Shown here one piece after another: positions 1 to 8,833 of a stretch of DNA of 64,000 nt; position 1 is the first letter of the stretch; each line of letters opens with the position of its first letter. This DNA is from JBCFBK01 sp038562555 (GTDB lineage: Bacteria > Bacteroidota > Bacteroidia > Bacteroidales > Prolixibacteraceae). The notes under the pieces are model-generated. The model was not told the DNA's origin. It worked only from the letters and a program-made list of their open reading frames with translations, and ran no database searches. A program made the translations under genes and the position numbers. Location: NCBI GenBank assembly GCA_038562555.1, contig JBCFBK010000008.1, positions 90,349-154,348 on the forward strand, read 5' to 3'.

Positions 1-631
1 CGGGGGTAAATGATAAACGGGTTTTGGCGATAAATTTGTAATAAGTATCCAGATTGGCCGGAGGCAAATCACCCACGCGATCGGCGATCACCAGGGGATT
101 GAAGGCCGGATCGCCGGCGCGTTGGGTCCACCCGCCTGCGTGAGCCAGCAGGTGCCTTACGGTGATGTCATAGATCCGTTTGTCAGCAACTTTATTGAGC
201 ACCGGATTTTTGATGATTCCACGGGGACCAAAAACAGGGTCATTCAGGGAGAGTTTTTTTTCTTCAGCCAGTTTCATGACGGCAACGGCTGTGATTAACT
301 TTGATACACTGGCCAAACGGAAAAGACTGCCGGGATTTACCCTGCTCAGACTATCGTCGGCAATGCCGAACCCTTGCGCATATACAAGCCGCTCATCCTT
401 AACGACGGCAATTGAGACGCCCTTCAGGTCCCATTGGTTCATAAACCGGACAACCTGTTTCTCAATCAGTGAGGAATCGGGAATATCAGAAACCTCGTTG
501 GTCAATCTGCTGTTGAGACCCTGAATTTCAAGTTCATAATATGGAGGTATCAATTTTTCCTTTTGATAGCTTCTCGATCCAAAAGAAAACACCAATATGG
601 ATATCAATAAAAAGAATCTTAAAAACCGCAT
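1..631 (-). CDS. Serine beta-lactamase-like hydrolase (partial, C-terminus off the window)
   Basis: The minus-strand frame from ATG at 629-631 stays open to base 1, giving about 210 residues. It begins with a hydrophobic signal-like segment (MRFLRFFLLISILVFSFG), so the product is probably exported. The active-site tetrad SxxK is visible as SVSK inside RLASVSKLITAVAVMKL, which identifies the class C beta-lactamase / penicillin-binding-like serine hydrolase family (Pfam Beta-lactamase). The YxN motif and the C-terminal domain lie outside the window, so beta-lactamase, esterase and D-aminopeptidase cannot be told apart. It is followed divergently by nothing; pyrD lies upstream on the same strand, 21 bases away, so the two may be co-transcribed. 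Confidence 0.8.
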   Translation of the reverse strand, partial: MRFLRFFLLISILVFSFGSRSYQKEKLIPPYYELEIQGLNSRLTNEVSDIPDSSLIEKQVVRFMNQWDLKGVSIAVVKDERLVYAQGFGIADDSLSRVNPGSLFRLASVSKLITAVAVMKLAEEKKLSLNDPVFGPRGIIKNPVLNKVADKRIYDITVRHLLAHAGGWTQRAGDPAFNPLVIADRVGDLPPANLDTYYKFIAKTRLSFTP

Positions 632-652
632 GTAATTACGTAAATTATTGGT

Positions 653-1564
653 TTAAATCTGTAAACTACCAATAATATCATTAACGGACTGATATTGATT
701 TACGTCCAGATAATGATTTATTCCCTCAACAATCTTAACCGGTACAGCCGGATCAATGAAGATCGCCGTGCCTATCTGCACGGCAGAGGCGCCGGCCAGT
801 ATAAATTCAATCGCATCGGTGGCATTCATAATCCCGCCCATACCGATCACGGGAATACTGACCGCATGATAAACCTGCCAGACCATTCTCAAGGCAATTG
901 GCTTGATTGCCGGTCCCGATAATCCTCCGGTAATTGTCGACAGCAACGGCCGGCGTGTTTTTGCATCGATGGCCATACCTAAAAAGGTGTTGACCAGAGA
1001 AACGCTGTCTGCGCCCTCGCTTTCGACGGCCCTGGCGATTTCCGTGATATCTGTCACATTAGGTGAAAGCTTCACGATCAGCGGCCTGGAATATGCTTTT
1101 CTGACCGCCTTTACAACCCGCTCTGCCGAAGCGCAGCTGACACCAAAGGCCATTCCGCCTTCTTTCACATTCGGACAACTGATATTAAGCTCGATGGCCG
1201 GAATTTTTTCCAGCTCATTAATTTTTTCGGTTAACTCCACGTATTCTTCTATCGTCGAACCATTCACGTTAACGATAAAATTAGTGGAAATATCTTTAAT
1301 ATTCGGATAAATATTCTTTATAAAATTGTCAACTCCTTTATTTTGTAAACCGACAGCATTGAGCATCCCGGAGGCTGTTTCTGCCATTCTGGGGTAATCA
1401 TTACCCTCACGGGGGCTCAGCGTTGTACCCTTCATGACAACTCCGCCAAGCCCGGCGAGATCGGTGAAATCGGCTATCTCTTCACCAAATCCGCATGTGC
1501 CGGAAGCAGTCAGTACCGGGTTCTTAAATAAGAGATCCTTTATTTGAACAGTTAATAGCGCCAT
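653..1564 (-). CDS. pyrD: Dihydroorotate dehydrogenase class 1B, catalytic subunit
   Basis: Oxidises dihydroorotate to orotate in pyrimidine synthesis, in the cytoplasm, with NAD as final acceptor through the PyrK partner. The 303 residues match the class 1B length. Visible signatures are the N-terminal NPVLTASGTCGFGEE FMN region, the catalytic cysteine at residue 130 in ELNISCPNVKEGG (class 1B uses Cys where class 2 uses Ser), and the C-terminal phosphate-binding IPVIGMGGI and AGASAVQIGTA segments. The start overlaps the end of pyrK by 13 bases, which points to translational coupling of the two subunits. pyrB and pyrI, also pyrimidine genes, lie elsewhere in the window at 25333-26727. Confidence 0.96.
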   Translation of the reverse strand: MALLTVQIKDLLFKNPVLTASGTCGFGEEIADFTDLAGLGGVVMKGTTLSPREGNDYPRMAETASGMLNAVGLQNKGVDNFIKNIYPNIKDISTNFIVNVNGSTIEEYVELTEKINELEKIPAIELNISCPNVKEGGMAFGVSCASAERVVKAVRKAYSRPLIVKLSPNVTDITEIARAVESEGADSVSLVNTFLGMAIDAKTRRPLLSTITGGLSGPAIKPIALRMVWQVYHAVSIPVIGMGGIMNATDAIEFILAGASAVQIGTAIFIDPAVPVKIVEGINHYLDVNQYQSVNDIIGSLQI

Positions 1565-2331
1565 GTCAGTTCATTAATATTAAAAACCGGACCTTCCGTG
1601 CAGACACATTTGTTACCGGATGTTGTCTTCTCCACGCAGCACAGGCAAACCCCGAAACCGCATGCCATCGTATTTTCAAGCGATACCTCACAGAACAACC
1701 CTGCTTCGTGAGCGTCGCGTGCCACAGCCTTCATCATTGGTCCGGGTCCACATGCATAAATTTTATCAAACAACGACAATTTACTTTTGTATACGGAATG
1801 GTCGGTAACAAATCCTTTTTCTCCAAGGCTTGCGTCTTCTGTAGTAAAATGAAAGTTTCCAAATTGTTGGTAACCAGTGGAATCAATATGATCTGTCCTG
1901 CTTTTAGCTCCCAGAAGAACGCAGACCTGTGCCGGATCAAGGCCACACATTCTGGCCAGGAAAAGCATCGGCGCCACACCGCTCCCACCACCAATCAAAA
2001 GGATCCTGTCGCTGGCCGACGGCATGGTGAATCCTTTGCCCAGGGGCAGAATTGTACTGATTCTCTCGCCGGGTTTGTAGGTCGTAAGTACTTTTGATCC
2101 GCGACCAAGAATTTTCACCAGCAATGAAAAGCTCCTTTTCGCTGGATCTGTATCCATAATGGAAAAAGGCCTTCTGAGAAATATCTCGGTCGCCTGCCTG
2201 ATCTCCACGTTTACAAACTGGCCAGGCACCATGGGGGGTAATTCTGCAGCTGATTGCAAAACCAAACGAAAATTATCGTGATTGAGTTGTGTATTTTCAA
2301 CGAGCAACAGCTCCCGGACAGTTTTCTTCAT
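1552..2331 (-). CDS. pyrK: Dihydroorotate dehydrogenase electron transfer subunit
   Basis: Carries electrons from PyrD to NAD through FAD and a [2Fe-2S] cluster. The 259-residue protein has the ferredoxin-reductase order: an FAD-binding barrel with RRPFSIMD (about 53-60), an NAD-binding domain with GGGSGVAP (about 114-121), and a C-terminal cysteine cluster (Cys224, 229, 231/232 and 242/244) that fits the iron-sulfur ligands. A strong Shine-Dalgarno (AAGGAGGA) lies directly before the ATG. A perfect TATATTTG -7 box sits just upstream. It is the first gene of the pyrK-pyrD pair. Confidence 0.95.
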   Translation of the reverse strand: MKKTVRELLLVENTQLNHDNFRLVLQSAAELPPMVPGQFVNVEIRQATEIFLRRPFSIMDTDPAKRSFSLLVKILGRGSKVLTTYKPGERISTILPLGKGFTMPSASDRILLIGGGSGVAPMLFLARMCGLDPAQVCVLLGAKSRTDHIDSTGYQQFGNFHFTTEDASLGEKGFVTDHSVYKSKLSLFDKIYACGPGPMMKAVARDAHEAGLFCEVSLENTMACGFGVCLCCVEKTTSGNKCVCTEGPVFNINELTWRY

Positions 2332-2356
2332 TCCTCCTTAATTGGCAAATTGGCTA

Positions 2357-2364
2357 CAAATATA
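2357..2364 (-). promoter_or_regulatory. Candidate -7 box for pyrK-pyrD
   Basis: TATATTTG on the minus strand matches the Bacteroidota -7 consensus TAnnTTTG exactly and lies 26 bases before the pyrK start, between it and the XRE gene. I see no clear TTTG at the -33 spacing. It would let pyrKD be transcribed independently of the regulator 42 bases upstream. Confidence 0.45.
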
Positions 2365-2373
2365 GGAGAAAAA

Positions 2374-2841
2374 TTATTTAGACGGAATGTATTGTTTGAA
2401 AGTTTGGTCATGGTAAAAAACCACAATCGATTCGATTTTTTTGCTGTCATCCGAAAGGGCCGATTTAAGAATATCCGGCATTGGCTGTACGCTCCTGCTA
2501 ATTTCAGATTTTTCAGTCTGAACCTCCTTTACAGCCATCGGTTCGTCCGCGGGAGGAATGTTAACCGGAGGAACAATATCACTGAACAAATTGGCCGATG
2601 TCTCCTTCCATGTTCCCGTCTCTTTATGTCCGCTGATCAGCATCTCCCCTTCGCCTGTCAACAGCCATTTGGCATTGAGTCCAGGAAAAGTCTCCAGCAT
2701 CTTATTTATAAACTGGAAGCCAGGCTTATTCCTTCCCTGCAAAACATGCGTGATATTGGAACGCTGAACACCAATGGCATCTGCCAGTTCAGAAGGCGAA
2801 AGTCCTTTATATTCCATAAAACGCTTAATCCGGTTGTTCAT
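2374..2841 (-). CDS. XRE-family helix-turn-helix regulator
   Basis: A 155-residue protein with an N-terminal HTH of the phage-repressor type (residues about 5-60: RIKRFMEYKGLSPSELADAI followed by GVQRSNITHVLQGRNKPG). It is followed by a Lys/Glu/Pro-rich tail with no recognisable S24 peptidase or sensor domain. Short regulators with this N-terminus are common in Bacteroidota. The target is unknown. The long AT-rich region directly upstream carries several WTGTRAAT words that could be operator half-sites. It is transcribed toward pyrKD, but that pair has its own promoter-like box, so a link to pyrimidine control is not established. Confidence 0.85.
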   Translation of the reverse strand: MNNRIKRFMEYKGLSPSELADAIGVQRSNITHVLQGRNKPGFQFINKMLETFPGLNAKWLLTGEGEMLISGHKETGTWKETSANLFSDIVPPVNIPPADEPMAVKEVQTEKSEISRSVQPMPDILKSALSDDSKKIESIVVFYHDQTFKQYIPSK

Positions 2842-3490
2842 GAGTCAAAGACTTGGTTTATAAATCCAGTTTACTTCCTGCAGACATTCCGCAGGCTAAT
2901 GCCTAGCGTATAAATGTAAATCGACCGTGTTACAAATTTAACACACAAGAATGAATTTAACAAGCATAAATGTGAATAGTCGAAATTTTGTTTTGTAAAT
3001 TACAATTATGGATCGAGTTTTTATCTTTTATAATAATTTGATAAAAAACTTTATATAAATAAAACTAAATTACTAATAATTAGTTTATTATGAATAATTC
3101 ATGTCCTCTAATCAAGCTTATAGCAAAGATGTATAATCCTAATTTGATAATTAACTTGATATAATTGCATATAATATAGTCATAATTAGTGTTTTATATA
3201 ACTAAAATATTTATTTATGACAATCAATGCCAAGCGTTTATAAAAATAAACTCCTCTCCCGTTTTATGGGTTATAAATCAACCCAGTAAATTTAAAAACG
3301 TAAACAAATGCAAAACAACAAATGTGAATTAACAAATAAATGTGTAGTTCAATTTTGTGAATTTACATTTAAGAATCTTCTGGCGCGAATCCTTCTCATG
3401 CTTTGGGTCCGTTAAGGTCGGGTCAAACCAGGTAGTCTCTTTCACTATTGGTATAAGTTCACTATATTCGTTTCTTTTTAAAAATTCGAT
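2842..3490. other. 650-base AT-rich intergenic region with repeated WTGTRAAT words
   Basis: No ORF with coding character is seen here. The eight-base word WTGTRAAT occurs at 2914-2921, 2970-2977, 2993-3000, 3322-3329 and 3355-3362 on the plus strand and at 3361-3368 on the minus strand. A perfect palindrome TTGTAA-A-TTACAA lies at 2993-3005, and a 6-bp hairpin (TGGGTT/AACCCA) at 3267-3285. The region separates the divergent XRE regulator and metallophosphoesterase, so it is likely a regulatory region. Confidence 0.5.
2933..2964 (-). promoter_or_regulatory. Candidate promoter of the XRE regulator
   Basis: On the minus strand, CTTG, a 20-base spacer and TAAATTTG resemble the Bacteroidota -33/-7 pair. 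The -7 box is exact. The leader to the ATG would be about 85 bases. The region is AT-rich, so chance is a real alternative. Confidence 0.35.
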
Positions 3491-4690
3491 ATGAGAGGTA
3501 TTTCTTCAGGAATTTTGACGGTTACTGCAATTATCCTGATTGTTGAAATTCTGGGGTATTTGGGGATCATTCAGCTCGTCGGTACAAAAATCCGAAAGAT
3601 AAAAGTCAGTTTGCTATACTGGCTGTTGACGTCTTTAGTCCTTTCCTGCTGGCTGATGGCCTTTTTTGATCCTGATAAAATCCGCCGTACTACCGACTAT
3701 AGTTTTTTCTATTTCGTGATTTTTATTTCAACGCTCAATTTCTTTCCAAAATTTCTGTTTTCTGTTTTTGTTATTTTTGCTGCCCCCTTCCGGTTCTTTA
3801 AAAGAAATAGGCAATCGCAGGTGGTGCTTTTAAGCGGTCTGATCCTGAGCCTGGGAATGATCCTTATCATGGGATACGGGCTTATAGCCGGAAAAAGGAC
3901 GATTCGCACCGAGGAGGTTAAACTAACGCTGTCGTCACTTCCTGCAGGTCTGAACGGATTAAAGATTGTCCAGATCTCGGATCTCCATCTGGGAAGCTTT
4001 GAGAGTGACCGTTTTCTGAGTAGCGCCGTGGAGCGGATTAATCGGATTGAACCCGATCTGATCCTTTTCACCGGAGATATTGTTAATAATTACCATCAGG
4101 AAATGGACGGTTTCGATGATCAGCTAAAGCAGCTAAAGGCCGGACTGGGAAAGTACGCCATTCTGGGGAATCATGATTACGGCGATTATACTGACTGGAG
4201 CTCGCCAGTGGTTAAAGAACAGAATTTCAGTCTGATTATGAAAAAGATCCGGAAGAGCGGATTTAAATTGCTGTTGAACCAATCAGAACAAATCCTTGTT
4301 CACGGGACGCAGCTTTATCTGATTGGCGTGGAAAACTGGGGACATGGTTCTTTCCCCCGGTACGCCCGCCTGGATTCAGCGCTCGCGCATGTTCCCGATA
4401 GCTCCTTCCGGATCCTGATGACACACGATCCCGCACATTGGGATCAGCAGGTGGTGTCTCAAACATCGATTCCGCTGACACTTTCAGGCCATACGCATGG
4501 CGGGCAATTCGCCTTGAAACTGGCGGGCATTGAATTCAGTCCCATCCGGTTTGTCGGGAAAAGGTGGGGTGGTCTTTATCAGGAGGGAGAACAATTTTTA
4601 TATGTGAACAGAGGCTTTGGCTGTGTCGGGCTTCCCGCGCGAATAGACATGGACCCTGAGATTTCCGTGTTCACTTTATTCCGGAAATAA
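3491..4690 (+). CDS. Membrane-anchored metallophosphoesterase
   Basis: A 399-residue calcineurin-like phosphoesterase with an N-terminal membrane region (four hydrophobic segments between residues about 5 and 135). All metal-binding blocks are present: DLH (164-166), GD (195-196), GNHD (226-229), and a late GHTHGGQ. This architecture matches the YkuE-like family of integral-membrane metallophosphoesterases, often linked to phospholipid or UDP-sugar phosphate cleavage, but the substrate cannot be read from the sequence. The gene ends 15 bases from the converging propeller/barrel gene, so the two transcripts may overlap. Confidence 0.9.
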   Translation: MRGISSGILTVTAIILIVEILGYLGIIQLVGTKIRKIKVSLLYWLLTSLVLSCWLMAFFDPDKIRRTTDYSFFYFVIFISTLNFFPKFLFSVFVIFAAPFRFFKRNRQSQVVLLSGLILSLGMILIMGYGLIAGKRTIRTEEVKLTLSSLPAGLNGLKIVQISDLHLGSFESDRFLSSAVERINRIEPDLILFTGDIVNNYHQEMDGFDDQLKQLKAGLGKYAILGNHDYGDYTDWSSPVVKEQNFSLIMKKIRKSGFKLLLNQSEQILVHGTQLYLIGVENWGHGSFPRYARLDSALAHVPDSSFRILMTHDPAHWDQQVVSQTSIPLTLSGHTHGGQFALKLAGIEFSPIRFVGKRWGGLYQEGEQFLYVNRGFGCVGLPARIDMDPEISVFTLFRK

Positions 4691-4705
4691 ACCGCCGGAA
4701 CTCGA

Positions 4706-7579
4706 TTAAAGGGAATCAAAGTTGACGGACAGCAGTAACTCGATCCGGAAATTGTTGTAATCGGGACGGTAAATCCCTCTGATCCCCGCAGAAACAGATG
4801 CCGGGATCCGTAACAGATGACCGTCGGCGGTAAGTTCCGCCCCCATAGAATTCAGGTTTTGGATATGGATCCCGGTTTGCTGCCCTTTTTGGTTATAAAT
4901 AATCGATTCCACTCGTGAAAAATCACCAAACAGGGCTCCCCGCATTCTTTTCAGGTAAAAGAATCGTCCCAGGCTCAGATCGGGATAACCCAGGGGCATC
5001 ATATAGTCTGCCCCGGAAGTAAATAATTCCCGGTTTTGGATACTGCTGAACCCTCGGGGAAAACGGATAACGTTGGAAAAGGTAAACCGGTCGCCTGTTC
5101 CTTTGATCTGAAAGCCGTTATAAATCCTGATACCGTGATGTTTTGCCAGTCCCGGAAAATAAAGGTAAGACTCGGCCGCTTTCAGATCACTGATTCCTGT
5201 TCCTCCTCCCAGGCTATGACGATACAACAGGTTCAGCGTTTGTCCCCATTTGGGCAGAATATCCAGTTCTGCATTACGGATCCTGTTTTGGAAAACCAGG
5301 CGATAACTCATCGCATGATAATAACCTTCATAAACAGAGGTATCCGTCGTTTTTTCCTGCATAATCTTCCTGTAACTGTATTCAGCTTCCGGCTGAATGA
5401 GCTGACTGTATCTCCCCTGACTGAAACGCAGGGGGATCCTCACGTTCAGGTTCCATTCAAGTTCTCTCCAGGTATAGGTGTGTTTGGTTGTATCACGCCC
5501 TCCGTTCGAAACCAGGTAATAGGCTGATCTCCGGTTTCCGTAGAGAAATTCCGACCTGAACACAGGAAAAAGGCCTGAATATTCAAATTCAGCTTTATAG
5601 CTTCCCGATCGTTCGTTAGGGTCGTACTCGTATCCCAGTACTGTTTTCGCGGTACCCAGCTTGTTTTGTGACAAAAAGGAGACACCCGGAAAAATGGCAT
5701 AATCAAAGGCATTGATGTAAACAGGGGCCCAACTGTGAAAATCAAACAGATGGGCTCCTTTTCGGTAAGGTTTTACGGGATAATCCCGATGTTCGGATGC
5801 AGCGAGATCCAAAAGTGTATCTTCCTGAACAGCCAGCGATTCAGCCAGTTTGTATTTGTATTCATTTTCGGCCCCCGGAATTCCGGGGGCGTCGTTCATA
5901 TTCAGCACTGACACTGCATAACCGTCCGATGTGTAATTACTGAAGAAAATCCGGTCTCCGGCGACTGAAGGATAATCGGCACCAAAAGCGACGGTGGTAA
6001 CCTGTTTGATCTGCCTGTCTCTGAGGTCCAGGCAAAAGATATTGTCGATGCCTGTTTGGGAAGATGTATAGTAAATTTTCCCGTCATACCAGGTCGGATT
6101 CCGGATATCGTAATACCCCGGTCGGGTGAGTATACTGAATTCGCCTGTCGCGATATTCAGCGACCCCAGGTATTTTCCTTCGGCTGAAAGACCGATAAAA
6201 TAAAGAAAGTCGGAAGAAGCATTCCACACCGGCGTCAGAAAAAAGTGGTTATCGGACGTCGCAAAGATTTCTTTCTGTTCGCCGGTGTGCAAATCGCAGA
6301 CCACCAGGCTATAATTGCCCGCATAATCGCTTTGTACGGCCGCAAACGATTTTTTATCGGGCGAGATCACCGGACTGAACAGATTATTTACCGGATGAAA
6401 TTCCCGTTTTTCCCTCGTTATCGTATTATACAGCACGATAACCGAGCGGCTGGCGTGCATCCACCTGATGTTGGGCCGTTGTTCTGCCCAAATCATCAGC
6501 TCCCCGCTCACATCAAGCGATTCTTCCACCACGTAACCCGGTGTAAAGATCACCGTTTCCCTTCCCGACGTCACCTTCACAATACGGTCGATGTCACCCC
6601 GGCTCTCACGCAGAGCAATAAAAGATGAATCATTTAAAGCATACAGATCTTTATAATCGGTATAGTTCTGAACAGGAGGGCTGACGGTAATATGAGCCGA
6701 TTGCCGAAGGGAGGAGACTTCCTGTTGCCACTCACCGGCGTAACGTTGAAAAACCTGCCGATAGAGCTCCTCTTTGGTATGTCCGGTCTTTCTTTTTAAC
6801 ACGCGGTTCATCGGGTTCACCGAAAGCGGTTTTGCCGCCAGTTCTGCCAAAACGTCCGACCATATCCGGGCACCATATTGTTCCCGGACAGCACCGGCAA
6901 ACCAATATCCAAACCGGTACCGGTCAGGAACAAAGTCGCGGTAAGAACCGAGTGAAGCCTTGTCATAACTGAAAATTCCTTTTTCCACAACCTGTGCTTT
7001 GCTTTGCATCAGAAACAAAGGAGTTCGTCCCCTTCCCGTACGACTTAGGGAAGTTTCTGTAACGACTGCATCCCCCTCCATAAACCAAAAGGGAAGATAG
7101 GCACCCACGGCCGCGGCTGCAGCGTGCTCTCCAAACAGGATCCGGAATAAGCGGGGTAATTCCGACTGTACCTTATCTACCTGTACGACATGTCTGAATT
7201 CATGAATAGCCAATTGTTCAAGCCAGTCTTGCGCGTAAATTTTCTGATGCGGTGTGGGGTAAAGCTCAACTCTTTTGGGAGCCCAGCCGACCAAACCATT
7301 AGATACCACACTACGGCTATGGAGAATAACCGATATCTTTTGAGGTGAGTGGTTAAGCGTTCTTCCTGCCTGGGTATATACTTTTTCAAGAATATTAGCG
7401 AGTCTGACCGCTTTTTGCTCATAATCATCCGGAAAAATCAATTGAAAATTACCGGTATTTATTTCTTTCCACCTTATATTGGCGGGGTCTTCTCCCGTAA
7501 CAAAATATTGTGCGAAAGCCGGCTTTAGTCCCGCCAGCAACAGTAACAGGAGAACTCCTGCTAATTTTATCAAATGCAT
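4706..7579 (-). CDS. HExxH metallopeptidase-like / TolB-type propeller / outer-membrane barrel protein
   Basis: A 957-residue exported protein. Residues 1-23 form a signal peptide ending AFA-Q. Residues about 30-290 contain HEFRH (126-130), an HExxH zinc motif followed about 45 residues later by FMEGDAVVTE, as in peptidase MA (gluzincin-like) proteins. Residues about 300-600 carry repeated WD40/TolB-like strands (for example SPDKKSFAAV and FLTPVWNASSDFLYF). The last 300 residues are rich in alternating hydrophobic and aromatic strands and end in VNFDSL, as expected for an outer-membrane beta-barrel. The function is unknown; envelope proteolysis or surface display is an inference. The domain order deserves attention. 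Confidence 0.8.
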   Translation of the reverse strand: MHLIKLAGVLLLLLLAGLKPAFAQYFVTGEDPANIRWKEINTGNFQLIFPDDYEQKAVRLANILEKVYTQAGRTLNHSPQKISVILHSRSVVSNGLVGWAPKRVELYPTPHQKIYAQDWLEQLAIHEFRHVVQVDKVQSELPRLFRILFGEHAAAAAVGAYLPFWFMEGDAVVTETSLSRTGRGRTPLFLMQSKAQVVEKGIFSYDKASLGSYRDFVPDRYRFGYWFAGAVREQYGARIWSDVLAELAAKPLSVNPMNRVLKRKTGHTKEELYRQVFQRYAGEWQQEVSSLRQSAHITVSPPVQNYTDYKDLYALNDSSFIALRESRGDIDRIVKVTSGRETVIFTPGYVVEESLDVSGELMIWAEQRPNIRWMHASRSVIVLYNTITREKREFHPVNNLFSPVISPDKKSFAAVQSDYAGNYSLVVCDLHTGEQKEIFATSDNHFFLTPVWNASSDFLYFIGLSAEGKYLGSLNIATGEFSILTRPGYYDIRNPTWYDGKIYYTSSQTGIDNIFCLDLRDRQIKQVTTVAFGADYPSVAGDRIFFSNYTSDGYAVSVLNMNDAPGIPGAENEYKYKLAESLAVQEDTLLDLAASEHRDYPVKPYRKGAHLFDFHSWAPVYINAFDYAIFPGVSFLSQNKLGTAKTVLGYEYDPNERSGSYKAEFEYSGLFPVFRSEFLYGNRRSAYYLVSNGGRDTTKHTYTWRELEWNLNVRIPLRFSQGRYSQLIQPEAEYSYRKIMQEKTTDTSVYEGYYHAMSYRLVFQNRIRNAELDILPKWGQTLNLLYRHSLGGGTGISDLKAAESYLYFPGLAKHHGIRIYNGFQIKGTGDRFTFSNVIRFPRGFSSIQNRELFTSGADYMMPLGYPDLSLGRFFYLKRMRGALFGDFSRVESIIYNQKGQQTGIHIQNLNSMGAELTADGHLLRIPASVSAGIRGIYRPDYNNFRIELLLSVNFDSL

Positions 7580-7757
7580 AGATCAGATTTGAAAATTCAT
7601 CGGAAATATAGGCAAAGCCATTGAATTAACCCGAATATTTGAGGAGTTCATTGTTTTTATTGGTATTTTTACAACTGGCTCTGGAATGATTTTTGAGATC
7701 CGAACCTCGTGTCTGTTTCATATCGTATGACAGATGAAAACGATATAACACACCAAA

Positions 7758-8822
7758 ATGTTTATCATAGATTGTATGACAGCGAAAATAAAAGCAAAAT
7801 TATTGTTCCGGGTGTTGGGAGTCGTGGTATTCTTTTCTTCCTGTACAACATCCTATCATACGATAACCATTGAAACGGCGAGGCCTTCGCAGGCTCTCCT
7901 CCCTAAAACCATAACGAGTCTGACGCTGATGAACCGAAGCCTGTCGGATGAATTCCGGAACTTTGACCGGGATAGCCTTCAGCAGTATTTTTATGCACAA
8001 AATTACAATGTCAGCTCCGTGATTCTTGACAGTGTGGCTGCCGACACAACCTTAAAGGTTTTGGGAGACCTGCTCTTTGAATCGGGACGTTACGACGTGG
8101 TGATCCCCGAAGAGCGGAATTTCACACGCGACCTAAAATTTTTCAAGGTACCCGACGAGCTTGACTGGAATGATGTTGCCCGGATCTGCGAAGAATTTCA
8201 GACAGATGCCTTATTGGTTATGGAACGATACTTTAACAAGCTGACGACGCGTTATTCGATGCATCCGGCTGAAGGATTTGTATCCGGTTCAATCGATTCA
8301 AAATATGATGCTGTTGTGAAAATTTATGATCCCGTAAAGCAGGAGGTAGTCAGGCAAATTGTTGTTTCTGATACGATTTCCTGGAACGATTTGGGTTCGT
8401 CGCCGGAGAATCTTTTTACCAAACTGCCTCCCGTCAAGGAATGTCTTATCCAGACGGGCATTCAGGTCGCCCTGGAATTAGACAACCGGTTATCTCCGGT
8501 CTGGGTGTCTGACAAACGGGGTTATTTCGTGATCAAAAAGGACGATATTGAAAAGATAAGCCGCTGGATCGGACAGAACGACTGGCAGGCTGCCTTTGAC
8601 TACTGGCTGACCTTTGCTGATTCTGAGAATCCGGCTGTCAAGAGCAAGGCACAGCATAACCTGGCGCTGGCCAGTGAAATGCTTGGAAAAGTGGATGAAG
8701 CCATTGCCTGGGCCAACCGCTCCTATCGCTCAAAATACTATGGACAGACAGAACGTTACCTGTACAAACTGGGAGCACGGAAAGAAACCCTGAAACAATT
8801 TCGGAAGCTTGAGGAAAAGTAA
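7758..8822 (+). CDS. DUF6340-type lipoprotein
   Basis: A 354-residue protein with an N-terminal lipoprotein signal (LGVVVFFSSC; lipobox cysteine near residue 29). A second in-frame ATG at 7776 would give a tighter signal peptide and may be the true start. The body alternates beta-rich segments with a C-terminal helical repeat that looks TPR-like (AQHNLALASEMLGKVDEAIAW). The length and pattern fit DUF6340 proteins of Bacteroidota, whose role is unknown. It converges on the fucose regulator with an 11-base gap. Confidence 0.75.
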   Translation: MFIIDCMTAKIKAKLLFRVLGVVVFFSSCTTSYHTITIETARPSQALLPKTITSLTLMNRSLSDEFRNFDRDSLQQYFYAQNYNVSSVILDSVAADTTLKVLGDLLFESGRYDVVIPEERNFTRDLKFFKVPDELDWNDVARICEEFQTDALLVMERYFNKLTTRYSMHPAEGFVSGSIDSKYDAVVKIYDPVKQEVVRQIVVSDTISWNDLGSSPENLFTKLPPVKECLIQTGIQVALELDNRLSPVWVSDKRGYFVIKKDDIEKISRWIGQNDWQAAFDYWLTFADSENPAVKSKAQHNLALASEMLGKVDEAIAWANRSYRSKYYGQTERYLYKLGARKETLKQFRKLEEK

Positions 8823-8833
8823 AAACATGCAGG

